Shown: positions 1 through 8,098 of the stretch, in pieces | How positions within the stretch are numbered: the first letter of the stretch is position 1 | How the letters are laid out: each line of letters starts with the position of its first letter | DNA from: Ectopseudomonas composti | Lineage (GTDB): Bacteria; Pseudomonadota; Gammaproteobacteria; Pseudomonadales; Pseudomonadaceae | NCBI RefSeq assembly: GCF_001567565.1 | Contig: NZ_LSSW01000013.1 | Span: forward strand, 186,001-250,000 | DNA: 64,000 bases | Reading direction: 5' to 3' | The notes under the pieces: model-generated | What the model was told of the DNA's origin: nothing | What the model saw: only the letters and a program-made list of their open reading frames with translations | Databases searched by the model: none | Made by a program: the position numbers and the translations under genes

Positions 1-610
1 CAGCGCCCATCACCAGCGCCGCGGAATATTTCATCCAGCGCTGGCGCTGCAGTGATCCGTGGCGCACGTAGCGATTGAGCAGCAGGGCGGCGAAGCTGGC
101 GCTGATGGCGATGACGATGGACAGGGTGAACAGGCCGCCGTGGTAGTAGGCCTGGGCATCGGAGCGGATCGCCGCCATGCCGCTGTAATGCATGGCGCTG
201 ATGCCCAGGCCGATGATGATCGCCGCCAGTAGCTGGCGGCTCAGGCCGGGACGCGGCATGGCCATGTAGTAAAGGGCGAGCAGGGCGGCTGCCAGGGCCA
301 CCAGTAACGACAGCACTGTGGTGGCGAGGTCGTAACGGATGGCGACCGGCGCCTGGAATGCCAGCATGCCGATGAAGTGCATGGACCAGATGGCGCCGGC
401 CAGACACAAGCCCCCGAGCAGGCCCCAGACCAGGCGCATGCCGCGTCTTTGCACCTGATCGAGGTGTCTGGCGATGGTCAGGGTACTGAGGCTGCCGACG
501 CTGGCGAGGACGTATGACAGCGCCACGAGCCAGGGGTCGTGTTCGCAATTGAGCAGCATCTGGCCGTGCTCGGGCAGGTCTGCGAGAAAGCGGATCGATA
601 GTCCGTCCAT
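1..610 (-). CDS. MHYT-domain integral membrane sensor protein (3' end outside window)
   Basis: Reading the minus strand from the ATG at 610 gives a hydrophobic protein with the MHYT hallmark. WSMHFIGM lies at about residues 75-82 and ISAMHYSGM at about 136-144, each inside predicted membrane helices. In this family the Met-His pairs are proposed to bind copper and to sense O2, CO or NO at the cytoplasmic membrane. MHYT modules are usually fused to GGDEF, EAL or histidine kinase domains; that part, if present, lies beyond base 1. The gene follows the tubulin-like gene on the same strand after a 64-base gap, so they could share a transcript, but no functional link is known. The family is clear; the output domain is not visible. 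Confidence 0.85.
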   Translation of the reverse strand, partial: MDGLSIRFLADLPEHGQMLLNCEHDPWLVALSYVLASVGSLSTLTIARHLDQVQRRGMRLVWGLLGGLCLAGAIWSMHFIGMLAFQAPVAIRYDLATTVLSLLVALAAALLALYYMAMPRPGLSRQLLAAIIIGLGISAMHYSGMAAIRSDAQAYYHGGLFTLSIVIAISASFAALLLNRYVRHGSLQRQRWMKYSAALVMGA

Positions 611-674
611 AGTCACCCCGCTTGGTGGCAGCTGGCGTGCTCTGTTCAGTCAAGCACAGGCACTTTTGTTCCAC

Positions 675-2846
675 CTATTTTCCGTAGTCGTTGAGTGAGA
701 TCACCCGGGTCTTGCCGATGCGATGGCGGTAGATCTCGCGCAGGTACTTGATCGCCTGCTTGACGCTTTCGCGCGACAGGCGGATGTCGTTGATCGAGAC
801 GAACTTCTCGGCGTCGTGAATCAGCTCGCGGTACTTCTTCTCATACATGGGTTTGATCGCGTACCAGTTGGTATCGAGGATCTTCGCCGGGTCTTCGTAC
901 TCGTTGAGCATGGCGTCGAGCTGCGCCTCGTTGAACCGCTCGGAGACGATGAAGTCGAGCATGGCGTCGTCCAGGCTGTCGTCGAAACGGTACTGGTCGC
1001 GCGCGAAGCAACGCTTGATGTAGGCGACGATCAGGGTCAGGAAGTCGTCCGACAGGCACGGGCTCTTGACGATCAGCGTAGTCAGCGACAGGTTCGCCGA
1101 GGCGCCGATCACCAGTGCATAGCGCTTGAGCGTGGTGTTGGGGAAGAGGTTGTTGAGGTGGGTCTTGAGGCGGTTCAGGTCCATGTAGGACAGCTTGTAG
1201 TCCTTGGGCAGCGAGACGATCGACACCACCGAGGAGCAGTTCTTGAAGAAGTGCAGGTCGCTCAGCTGGGAGGCGTCGTAGCCGCTGGCCTTGTACTGCT
1301 CCAGCGCCTGGCGATAGCGCTTGGATTCGATCGGCAGCAGGCTGATGCCTTCGATGGCCTGGGTCACCTTGTTGAAATGCGGCAGGTCTATGGAGCGGAA
1401 GAACAGATCGTCGATGTTCAGCCGTGGCGGGTGTTGCTCCTTGTCCAGCACGCGGAATTTTTCCGACAGTTGGGCCGCCTGCTCGGGCACCACGGATTCG
1501 GCGTAGGCCACGGCCACCGGGCCGGCCAGGCTCATGAACAGGTCGTTGGCATCCAGGCGGATGGTCTCGCCGATGTCGATGCCGGCGCGGCGGAAGTAGT
1601 TCTGGTCGTAGTCGCTGGTTACCGCCTGGGCGGTGAGGATGTTGAAGATCTGCTGCGAGATGTACTGGTTGGCGTGGCGCTCCATGGCGGTCACGTCGAT
1701 GTGGTGGATGCTGCCGTCACCGCTTTCCTCGGCGTAGCGCATGATGTCGTTGGAAATCAGCATCATGGCGTTCCACGGGCGGATACGGCGCATCACGCTG
1801 TCGGCGCTGCTTTGCTCGTTGTCGAAGTTGTAGGAGAAATCCCATTCCTCGGCCAGGTACTTGCACAGCAGGCGCCCGGCGTTGATGTGCAGGGCTTCGG
1901 ACATCTCGCTGCGCTGGTCGGAGATGTTCGGCAGGATGCAGATGCCGCTGGTGAAGATCGGCTCGAAGACGAAGCCACGATCACGTTCGGCGTCGTCTTC
2001 CTCCGGCGCCTTGCTGTCGAAGGTCTTGCTCATGTAGGCGAACTGCTGGGCCAGGCCGAACTCCGAGGCCATGCCCGAGCCTGTGCCACCGCCAGCGCTG
2101 AAGATATAGAAGTACAGCCGCGACTGGTTGGCCTTGATGCCACATGAGTCGATCAGGTAGCTGTGGATGAATTTCCAGTCTTCGTTGGAGAACCGCTGGG
2201 TGTCCTTGTTGAGGATGATCTTGGCCAGGTACTGGCCGAGGATCGGCGCATTGCCGGCGCCACCGGCGTGCACCTCGGACAGGTCCATGATCTTCATCTT
2301 GCTGTAGTCGTCGAGAAAGCCGCTGATCTCGCCCTTGCGCGAAAAACGGATACGCCCGGCGATGTCCTTGTCCAGGTCGCCCAGCATCACCAGCGGCTCG
2401 ATCAGAAACACCGGCTTGCTGCTCTTGCTCGGCGCGCGCAGCAGGTTGCTGCGAATCCAACGGCTGGGGCGCGAGGCCTGCTCGATGGCGGCGCTGGCTT
2501 CGCTGTGAAACTCTTCCAGATAGAACTGCCGAGCGTTGTAGACCAAGGAAGCGACATCCAGGGCGATGTTCGAGCCGCAGCGGCCAAGGCCGATCAGGCA
2601 TACCGAGGGAAATTGCTGGATACGGCTGGACTCGCCCTCGTCGAGCGGTTCGCCCAGCGGGAAGACCATGTTGCGCAGGCCATCGAGGTTATCGAGGATG
2701 CGCTCGATATCGCGCTCGGTGAAATACAGATACTGCTCACTGGTTTCGCTCAACGCCGGCAGCGCGGGCGGCGCCAGTAGGTTGTCGGCGATATCCGCCA
2801 GGGTGGCTTCCTTGGTGGGGGGTACGGCGTCTTTTTTTGTTTTCAT
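675..2846 (-). CDS. FtsZ/tubulin-superfamily GTPase-like protein
   Basis: A 723-residue protein with the nucleotide-binding layout of tubulin/FtsZ. It has a G1-type loop IGLGRCGSN (about residues 85-93), a T3-like glycine loop HAGGAGNAP (about 193-201) and the signature G-box SAGGGTGSGMAS (about 250-261). It is much longer than FtsZ and has about 80 residues before the first glycine loop and a long C-terminal part I do not recognise. No membrane segment or signal peptide is seen. The ATG at 2846 was preferred to a TTG at 2855; neither has a strong ribosome binding site. It most resembles the large non-division FtsZ-like/tubulin-like families (Pfam Tubulin_2 or the FtsZl type proposed for membrane remodelling). 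GTP binding is inferred from motifs; the cellular role is unknown. It is not the cell-division ftsZ, which would sit with ftsQA. Confidence 0.8.
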   Translation of the reverse strand: MKTKKDAVPPTKEATLADIADNLLAPPALPALSETSEQYLYFTERDIERILDNLDGLRNMVFPLGEPLDEGESSRIQQFPSVCLIGLGRCGSNIALDVASLVYNARQFYLEEFHSEASAAIEQASRPSRWIRSNLLRAPSKSSKPVFLIEPLVMLGDLDKDIAGRIRFSRKGEISGFLDDYSKMKIMDLSEVHAGGAGNAPILGQYLAKIILNKDTQRFSNEDWKFIHSYLIDSCGIKANQSRLYFYIFSAGGGTGSGMASEFGLAQQFAYMSKTFDSKAPEEDDAERDRGFVFEPIFTSGICILPNISDQRSEMSEALHINAGRLLCKYLAEEWDFSYNFDNEQSSADSVMRRIRPWNAMMLISNDIMRYAEESGDGSIHHIDVTAMERHANQYISQQIFNILTAQAVTSDYDQNYFRRAGIDIGETIRLDANDLFMSLAGPVAVAYAESVVPEQAAQLSEKFRVLDKEQHPPRLNIDDLFFRSIDLPHFNKVTQAIEGISLLPIESKRYRQALEQYKASGYDASQLSDLHFFKNCSSVVSIVSLPKDYKLSYMDLNRLKTHLNNLFPNTTLKRYALVIGASANLSLTTLIVKSPCLSDDFLTLIVAYIKRCFARDQYRFDDSLDDAMLDFIVSERFNEAQLDAMLNEYEDPAKILDTNWYAIKPMYEKKYRELIHDAEKFVSINDIRLSRESVKQAIKYLREIYRHRIGKTRVISLNDYGK

Positions 2847-3078
2847 CAGTGACAATCCGGCGAGTCCGTGGGGTATTGGCCATTGGCCATGAATTGACCA
2901 GTCCCATTGGTTCTAGCACGGAAAAAAGCACTTTGCGTTCTTCGGTCTAATATTGACGCCGGTTTGCCGTCACCTCATCGGTCTGCATCAATCAAACCAA
3001 TGGTCGCAGCGCGTCATTCCGCGCTCGGTAGGCGCCACCGCAGTAAGCCGCACGCGGACAAAAAAAGGAGGGCTTGTC

Positions 3079-3288
3079 GTGCAGCCTACCCAGCAAGCCG
3101 CGAATGCCTGGCGCATTCTCTTCCTGCTTGTTCTGGCCAAGCTGTTCAACTTCTTCGACCGCAGCATTGCGGCGAGCATCACCGAGGCGATTAGCCGGAG
3201 GTGGAGCCTGAGCGACCTGTAGCCCGGTCTGATCGGTGCGGCCGTCACCATCGGCCATGGCCTGGCCGGCGCACCTTGGGCAGTGTGA
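3079..3288 (+). pseudogene. MFS transporter remnant with in-frame stop
   Basis: A GTG at 3079, preceded by a good AGGAGG at 3067-3072, opens a frame reading like the start of an MFS permease (NAWRILFLLVLAKLFNFFDR, then SITEAISRRWSLSDL). It meets TAG at 3220-3222. The same frame continues after the stop with a normal MFS helix (PGLIGAAVTIGHGLAGAP) until a TGA at 3286-3288. MFS proteins usually have LQLGLIGA at this point, so a CAG to TAG change is the simplest explanation of the first stop. The remaining roughly 350 residues of a permease are absent; a repeat hairpin starts immediately after. It is dead as a transporter; a short peptide could still be translated. Confidence 0.7.
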
Positions 3289-3289
3289 A

Positions 3290-3358
3290 GCCGTAGGGTG
3301 CGTCGCTTTTTACATCCACCAGAGCGGTGGATCGGTAAAGCGTGACCGACCCTACGGC
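3290..3358. repeat. Imperfect palindrome with copy A of the GTAGGG hairpin repeat
   Basis: GCCGTAGGGT at the left pairs with ACCCTACGGC at the right, and ATCCACC pairs with GGTGGAT near the centre, giving a long imperfect hairpin. The left arm (3293-3320) matches a 30-nt hairpin family also seen at 46747, 48449 and 59094. The element abuts the end of the MFS remnant. Confidence 0.6.
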
Positions 3359-3373
3359 GCTCGGTTGGTGCGC

Positions 3374-4351
3374 TCAGGGCACCAGCAGGATCTTGCCGTC
3401 ACGTTCGCCGCTGGCGGCGGCTGCTACGGCGTCCTTGATGTGTTCCAGGTCATAGGTAGCAGCGACGCGGGTCTTCAGCTTGCCACTGGCGATCAGTTGC
3501 ACCAGCTCGCCGAACACCTTCATCTGCTGCGCCGGGCTGGCTTGCTGGAACCACTTGGCCAGCCAGAAACCGCGCAGGGTCACGTCACGGAACACGAACG
3601 AGGAGGGCGAAACCTGGCAGGACTGGCCGCTCATCATGCCGTAGTTGACCAGCACGCCGCCGTTGGCCAGGGCTGCTGCCAGGTTGTCGGTGCTGACGCC
3701 GCCGACCGCATCGATGCCCAGACGAACTTCGGCGCCGCCAGTGGCTGCGCGCACACGCTTGGCCAGGTCCGGGCCGTCGACCAGCACCAGGTCACCGCCT
3801 TCGGCCTCGACGCCCGCGATGGCCGAATCACGGCGTACCACGTTGATGGTCTTGAAACCGCGCAGCTTGGCGAGCTGGATCAGGTAGCTGCCGACCCCAG
3901 AGTTGGCGGCGTTCTGGATCACCCAGTCGCCCGGCTTGAGGTCGACGAACTCGCTGAGCAGCAGCGAGGCGGTGGGCGGGTTGACGGTGAGCATGGCCAG
4001 TTGCAGCGGGTCGGCGTCCGGCAGCGGGATGAGTTTCTCCGCCGGGGCATTCAGAGCCGTGACCCAGGTACCGCAGCCGACCGGCAGTAGCACGGTCTGG
4101 CCGACCTTGAAGTTGCTCACGCCTTCACCGAGCGCCTCGACCTTGCCCACACCTTCGTTGCCGCCCACGGCGGGCAGCGGCGGCAGCATGCCGTAGGCGC
4201 CGGTCAGGGTCAGCACGTCGGACGGGTTGATCGGCGCAGCCAGTACCTTGACCCGCACTTGCCCGGCTGCGGGCTCCGGCAGTTGCAGTGGCACTGCGCT
4301 GATCACGTCCTGCGGCACCGGGCCGCGTTGCTGGTATTCGGCTTTGAGCAT
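3374..4351 (-). CDS. MDR-superfamily NADPH:quinone / 2-enoyl-thioester reductase-like protein
   Basis: A 325-residue medium-chain dehydrogenase/reductase. The N-terminal GroES-like half contains INPSDVLTLTGAYG and PLPAVGGNEGVGKV (about residues 40-75), the pattern of the zinc-free MECR/ETR 2-enoyl reductase branch. The cofactor half has a Rossmann fold around NAANSGVGSYLIQLAKLRG (about 145-165). No catalytic zinc ligands are visible. The likely reaction is NADPH-dependent reduction of an enoyl or quinone-like substrate in the cytoplasm; the substrate cannot be read from sequence. The ATG at 4351 was chosen because AGGAG lies 10-14 bases upstream and the fold begins there. The gene is divergent from the solute-binding protein at 4496. 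Confidence 0.88.
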   Translation of the reverse strand: MLKAEYQQRGPVPQDVISAVPLQLPEPAAGQVRVKVLAAPINPSDVLTLTGAYGMLPPLPAVGGNEGVGKVEALGEGVSNFKVGQTVLLPVGCGTWVTALNAPAEKLIPLPDADPLQLAMLTVNPPTASLLLSEFVDLKPGDWVIQNAANSGVGSYLIQLAKLRGFKTINVVRRDSAIAGVEAEGGDLVLVDGPDLAKRVRAATGGAEVRLGIDAVGGVSTDNLAAALANGGVLVNYGMMSGQSCQVSPSSFVFRDVTLRGFWLAKWFQQASPAQQMKVFGELVQLIASGKLKTRVAATYDLEHIKDAVAAAASGERDGKILLVP

Positions 4352-4495
4352 GGTCTTGGTCTCCTGAAGGCAGGCGCAAAATGCGTGCAGCCAGTCTAGC
4401 CTCGATAAGGCAAAGCGGAATGAATCGGCCGGCATCCACTGTGGTTATGAAGGTGGCCTGGCGTCTATGCTCTGGCGGGACCGACAGTGGGGGAG

Positions 4496-5224
4496 ATGAT
4501 GTTCAGAGCGTGGCTGGTGTTGATGTTGGCGTGCCTGAGTGCGACGGCTGCGGCGCAGGTGCTGCACGTCGGCTTCGGTACGCACAAGCCGCCTTATGTG
4601 TTCGAGGGGGAGCCGCGTGGCCTGGAATATGAGCTGGTGGAGCGCGCCGCGCATAATGCCGGCTTCGAGCTGACCGCCTATTACGCGCCCATGGAACGTC
4701 TGCACCTGATGCTGCGTCGCGGCGAGATTGATGCCATCACCACCACTAACGAAAGTAGTGGCGTGCCGGCGTTCTACTCGGACGTCTACATCCATTATCA
4801 GAACATGGCGGTGGCGCTGGCCAAGCGCGGTTATCACATCGAACGAATCGCCGATCTCGGCAATTACTCCATCAGCACCTTTCAGCGTGCAAGGTGGTTG
4901 ATGGGGCCGGAGTTCGAGCGCATGGCCAAGAATAATCCGCGCTACCGCGAGGAGGCATCGCAGATCAATCGCAACCGCCTGCTCTACAGCGGGCGCATCG
5001 ATATCGTGGTGGGCGACAAGCGCATCATCCGCTACCTGGATCGTGATGTTGCCGACCAGGTTGACGTGACCCAGCCCTTGGCCTGGTTCGATATTTTTCC
5101 GCCCACGCTTTACCGCGTCGGCTTTCGTCTTGACGAACAACGCCGGCGTTTCAACGAAGGGCTGCGCCTGTTGCGTGAGTCCGGCGAATACCAGCGCATC
5201 GAGCAGCGTTACCAGATGGACTGA
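4496..5224 (+). CDS. Periplasmic solute-binding protein, family 3 (amino-acid type)
   Basis: A signal peptide (MFRAWLVLMLACLSATAAA) is followed by a small bilobal binding protein of about 220 residues. It contains HVGFGTHKPPYVFE and LEYELVERAAHNAGFE, typical of SBP_bac_3 / TransH-like proteins. No permease or ATPase gene is adjacent, so it may be an orphan binding protein or a stress- or growth-related homologue rather than part of a complete ABC transporter. Two tandem ATG codons (4496 and 4499) follow a GGGGGAG at 4489-4495; an in-frame GTG at 4487 is a third option. The exact ligand is unknown. Confidence 0.85.
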   Translation: MMFRAWLVLMLACLSATAAAQVLHVGFGTHKPPYVFEGEPRGLEYELVERAAHNAGFELTAYYAPMERLHLMLRRGEIDAITTTNESSGVPAFYSDVYIHYQNMAVALAKRGYHIERIADLGNYSISTFQRARWLMGPEFERMAKNNPRYREEASQINRNRLLYSGRIDIVVGDKRIIRYLDRDVADQVDVTQPLAWFDIFPPTLYRVGFRLDEQRRRFNEGLRLLRESGEYQRIEQRYQMD

Positions 5225-5307
5225 AACCTGAGGAAACTTTTGCAGGGCTGCCACAGCTGAGGGGCTGTTGCACTATGGCCGCTTGTCTGACGCCTGGAGA
5301 CGCCACG

Positions 5308-6453
5308 ATGCCGCGCCTGAAACCCCTCGCTGCCCTCGGTCTGGTCGCTTTGTTCGGTTACCAGCAAAGCCTCGCCGAAGACCGCCAGCTGAGCTCCGAG
5401 CTGGGGCCGCTGAACGTTCACACCGTCGCCGAAGGTCTGGCCAACCCCTGGGCAGTCGCCTTCCTGCCGGACGGGCAGGGCTATCTGGTCAGCGAGCGGC
5501 CGGGAGCGTTGCGCCGGGTCAGTGCAGAGGGTGAGGTGTCCGCGCCGCTGCGTGGCGTGCCCGAGGTCTTCGCCGTCGGTCAGGGCGGTTTGCTCGACGT
5601 GGTGCTGTCGCCTGATTTCGTCGAGGACCGTCTGGTCTATCTGTCCTATGCCGAGCAGGGCGACGGCGCGGCAGGTACGGCTGTCGGGCGCGGCAAGCTG
5701 TCGGCCGATGCCACGGCGCTGGAGGGTTTCGAGGTGATCTTCCGCCAGCAACCGAAACTGTCCAGTGGCACGCACTTTGGTTCGCGCCTGGTGTTCGATC
5801 GCGATGGTCACCTGTTCATCGCCCTGGGCGACAACAACAATCGTCCCACCGCGCAGGACCTCGACAAGCTGCAGGGCAAGCTGGTGCGCATCCTCCCCGA
5901 CGGGCGCATCCCCGAGGACAACCCCTTCGTCAGCCGTGACGGCGCGCGTGCGGAAATCTGGTCCTACGGCCATCGCAACCAGCAGGGCGCGGCGCTCAAC
6001 CCCTGGAGTGGCCGCCTGTGGACCCATGAGCATGGCCCGCGCGGTGGTGACGAAATCAACATTCCCGAGGCCGGCAAGAACTACGGTTGGCCACTGGCGA
6101 CCTACGGCATCAACTATTCGATGCTGGCGATTCCCGAGGCCAAGGGCAAAACCGTTGAGGGCACCGAGGCGCCTCATCATGTCTGGGCAAAATCACCGGC
6201 CATCAGCGGCATGGCTTTCTACGACGCCGAGCGTTTCCCGGCCTGGCAGCACAACCTGTTCATCGGTGCGCTCTCCGGCCAGGCGCTGATTCGCCTGCAG
6301 CTCGACGGCGACAGGATCACCCACGAGGAACGCTTGCTGGAATCGCTGAAGGTGCGGGTACGCGACGTGCGGCAGGGGCCGGACGGCTATGTCTACGTGC
6401 TGACGGATGCGCCGAAAGGGCAGTTGCTGCGCCTGGGGCTGGCGAGCGAGTAA
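5308..6453 (+). CDS. PQQ-dependent sugar dehydrogenase, soluble YliI-like
   Basis: A 381-residue exported protein of the glucose/sorbosone dehydrogenase beta-propeller family. A signal peptide ends near AED (about residue 24), then come repeated propeller motifs such as LANPWAVAFLPDGQGYLVSERPG (shortened in places), GTHFGSRLVFDRDGHLFIALGD (about 150-170) and YGHRNQQGAALNP (about 215-230). The region WTHEHGPRGGDEIN (about 235-250) carries the conserved His and acidic residues near PQQ/Ca2+. It probably oxidises aldoses in the periplasm with PQQ, as E. coli YliI does. The ATG at 5308 follows CTGGAG with good spacing. The stop is directly followed by a dispersed repeat. Confidence 0.9.
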   Translation: MPRLKPLAALGLVALFGYQQSLAEDRQLSSELGPLNVHTVAEGLANPWAVAFLPDGQGYLVSERPGALRRVSAEGEVSAPLRGVPEVFAVGQGGLLDVVLSPDFVEDRLVYLSYAEQGDGAAGTAVGRGKLSADATALEGFEVIFRQQPKLSSGTHFGSRLVFDRDGHLFIALGDNNNRPTAQDLDKLQGKLVRILPDGRIPEDNPFVSRDGARAEIWSYGHRNQQGAALNPWSGRLWTHEHGPRGGDEINIPEAGKNYGWPLATYGINYSMLAIPEAKGKTVEGTEAPHHVWAKSPAISGMAFYDAERFPAWQHNLFIGALSGQALIRLQLDGDRITHEERLLESLKVRVRDVRQGPDGYVYVLTDAPKGQLLRLGLASE

Positions 6454-6611
6454 AGGGTGCCTCTAAAAACGTAGGCGAGGCAGTCAGCGCAAGGCGAAAA
6501 CGGGCGAAAAAGCGCAGTTTACGAGTTGTAAATGAGCATTTTGATCGGACTCGCGCACGAGCCTGTTTTTAACGCAGCGATGACAACGCAGGTAGTTTTA
6601 AGAGGTGCCCT
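6454..6611. repeat. MITE-like dispersed repeat, copy 1, with short terminal inverted repeats
   Basis: The ends AGGGTGCCTCTAAAAAC (6454-6470) and, on the other strand, AGGGCACCTCTTAAAAC (from 6611) form an imperfect inverted repeat. The interior contains TTGTAAATGAGCATTTTGAT (6525-6544) and GAGCCTGTTTTT, both repeated nearly exactly in the element at 22028-22260. It holds no credible gene. It begins one base after the stop codon of the sugar dehydrogenase. Confidence 0.75.
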
Positions 6612-6652
6612 GAGCGGGGAGGGGCTGGGTGCGCGATGCACACCCGAAGCGA

Positions 6653-6844
6653 TCACTTCTTGCTGATGGTGATCTGGCGAGTGCCGCCGTAAGTCTGGCC
6701 GCTGACGCCTTTGGCGATCTGCTGGATCTCGCCGCCACCCTGCAGGAAGGCAGCAATCTGCGCCTCGATGGACTCGCGGGTTTCCACGGCAGGGGCGGGT
6801 TTGCTGACTTTGCTGGAGGAAGACTTCACGCGCAGGGTGGCCAT
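6653..6844 (-). CDS. Small conserved-looking hypothetical protein (63 aa)
   Basis: The minus strand encodes a 63-residue protein with a basic Ser/Lys-rich N-terminus, then ESIEAQIAAFLQGGGEIQQI (about residues 25-44) and a Gly/Thr-rich tail ending TRQITISKK. The amphipathic central helix and the compact, codon-normal frame look real. I believe similar small proteins occur in other Pseudomonas genomes, but I cannot name a function. A GAGAT sequence lies upstream of the ATG at 6844. The gene stands alone between a dispersed repeat and the divergent CvfB-like gene. Confidence 0.65.
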   Translation of the reverse strand: MATLRVKSSSSKVSKPAPAVETRESIEAQIAAFLQGGGEIQQIAKGVSGQTYGGTRQITISKK

Positions 6845-7084
6845 GACCTTGATCTCTTTCAGAAGGGCGGCCGGTCATTATGCCTCAATTCGCCTATTTC
6901 TGCTCGCTTAATCGCCCGGATACATACCATAACGCTGCGCATGGAGGGCTTTTCGCTGCAATTTATGGCTTGTTTCCCAGGTACTTATGCCGCCATTCGA
7001 CCGGCCGTCGCTTCGCCACGCTGCCAGCCCGGTCGCGGATTAACTCGGGTAGAATGGCCGGCTGTTTTGGTGAGGTGAAACGCG

Positions 7085-7927
7085 ATGGCCTTGATTGGGC
7101 GGATGAATTCTTTGCAGGTGGTCAAGCACACCGATTTCGGTCTGTATCTGGACGGTGGTGCGGATGGCGAAATCCTCCTGCCTAAGCGCTACATCCCCAA
7201 GGACACGCCGAGCGAAGTCGAAGACTGGCTCAACGTGTTTCTCTACCTCGACAGCGAAGACAAGCTGATCGCTACCACGCTGAAACCGAAGATCCAGCTG
7301 GGCGAGTTCGCCAGCCTCAAGGTGGTGGATATCAACCGCGTCGGCCTGTTCTTCGACTGGGGCCTGCCCAAGGACCTGCTGCTGCCGCATTCCGAAGAGA
7401 AGCGCCCGCTGCAGATCGGCGACTATTGCGTGATCTACCTCTATCTGGACAAGCGCACCCGTCGCCTCACCGCCACTGCGCGCCTGGACCGCTACCTGGA
7501 CAAGGTGCCGGCCAACTATCAGGTCGGCCAGGAAGTCGATCTGCTGGTGGTCGAGCGTACCGATCTCGGCTTCAAGGCCATCATCGACGGCAAGCACTGG
7601 GGCCTGATCCACAAGAACGAGCTGTTCAAGTTCATCCGCAGTGGCATGCGCGAGAAGGGCTACATCAAGGAGCTGCGCGCCGATGGCAAGATCAGCCTGA
7701 GCCTGCAGCCCATCGGCCAAGAAGCTGCCAGTGGCCTGGCCGAGCAGATCATCGAGCGCTTGCGGGCGCAGGGCGGCATGCTGGCGCTGGGCGACAAGAG
7801 CTCGCCAGAGCTGATCGCCGAGCAGTTCCGGGTCAGCAAGGGCAACTTCAAGAAGGCCATCGGTGGTCTCTACAAGCAGGGCCTGATTCGCATCCACGAC
7901 GACCGCATCGAACTGCTCGACAACTGA
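7085..7927 (+). CDS. CvfB/YitL-type S1-like RNA-binding protein
   Basis: A 280-residue cytoplasmic protein with tandem S1-like OB folds and a C-terminal winged helix. The first domain starts NSLQVVKHTDFGLYLDGG with EILLPKRYIP (about residues 9-38), the second holds GLFFDWGLPKDLLLP (about 90-105), and a third covers VERTDLGFKAIIDGKHWGLI (about 152-171). The winged-helix end contains SPELIAEQFRVSKGNFKKAIG (shortened here to its core, about 240-260). The S. aureus and B. subtilis relatives bind RNA and affect virulence gene expression; a role in RNA metabolism or translation is inferred. The ATG at 7085 follows GAGGTG with acceptable spacing. tRNA-Thr starts 55 bases downstream with its own promoter. 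Confidence 0.88.
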   Translation: MALIGRMNSLQVVKHTDFGLYLDGGADGEILLPKRYIPKDTPSEVEDWLNVFLYLDSEDKLIATTLKPKIQLGEFASLKVVDINRVGLFFDWGLPKDLLLPHSEEKRPLQIGDYCVIYLYLDKRTRRLTATARLDRYLDKVPANYQVGQEVDLLVVERTDLGFKAIIDGKHWGLIHKNELFKFIRSGMREKGYIKELRADGKISLSLQPIGQEAASGLAEQIIERLRAQGGMLALGDKSSPELIAEQFRVSKGNFKKAIGGLYKQGLIRIHDDRIELLDN

Positions 7928-7939
7928 TGTTGCCGTGAC

Positions 7940-7968
7940 TTGAGCACGAGCGCGGCAACTCGCATAAT
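7940..7968 (+). promoter_or_regulatory. Sigma-70 type promoter for tRNA-Thr
   Basis: TTGAGC (7940-7945) and CATAAT (7963-7968) are separated by 17 bases, placing transcription start near 7975, a few bases before the tRNA at 7982. The region overlaps nothing else. Confidence 0.65.
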
Positions 7969-7981
7969 GCCGACGTTTCCC

Positions 7982-8057
7982 GCCGGTGTAGCTCAGTCGG
8001 TAGAGCAGCGCACTCGTAACGCGAAGGTCGTAGGTTCGATTCCTATCTCCGGCACCA
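7982..8057 (+). tRNA. tRNA-Thr (anticodon CGT)
   Basis: A 76-nt sequence folds as a cloverleaf. Acceptor GCCGGTG pairs with the 3' arm before an encoded CCA (8055-8057), the D-stem is GCTC/GAGC, and the T-loop is GTTCGATTC. The anticodon loop CTCGTAA puts CGT at 8015-8017, so it reads ACG threonine codons. The anticodon stem has C28-G42, G29-C41 and C30-G40, but position 31 is A and 39 is C, an unusual A-C mismatch at the top of the loop. A promoter lies upstream and a strong terminator downstream, so it is a monocistronic tRNA unit. Confidence 0.96.
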
Positions 8058-8064
8058 TTTCCAG

Positions 8065-8098
8065 CAAAGGGTCAGCTTCGGCTGACCCTTTGTCGTTT
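8065..8098 (+). terminator. Rho-independent terminator of tRNA-Thr
   Basis: CAAAGGGTCAGC, a TTCG loop and GCTGACCCTTTG form a perfect 12-bp stem at 8065-8092, followed by a short, interrupted T-rich stretch (GTCGTTT). Confidence 0.85.

Noticed and set aside
723..2147. Long open frame antisense to the tubulin-like gene (474 codons)
   Set aside because: It is the mirror frame of a GC-rich gene. Composition is Val/Ala/Gly/Leu/Asp-rich without any motif, and the opposite strand has a clear family match.
675..2846. Tubulin-like gene as a phage or plasmid segregation gene (PhuZ/TubZ)
   Set aside because: No phage or plasmid genes adjoin it, it is twice the length of those proteins, and its codon use matches the core chromosome.
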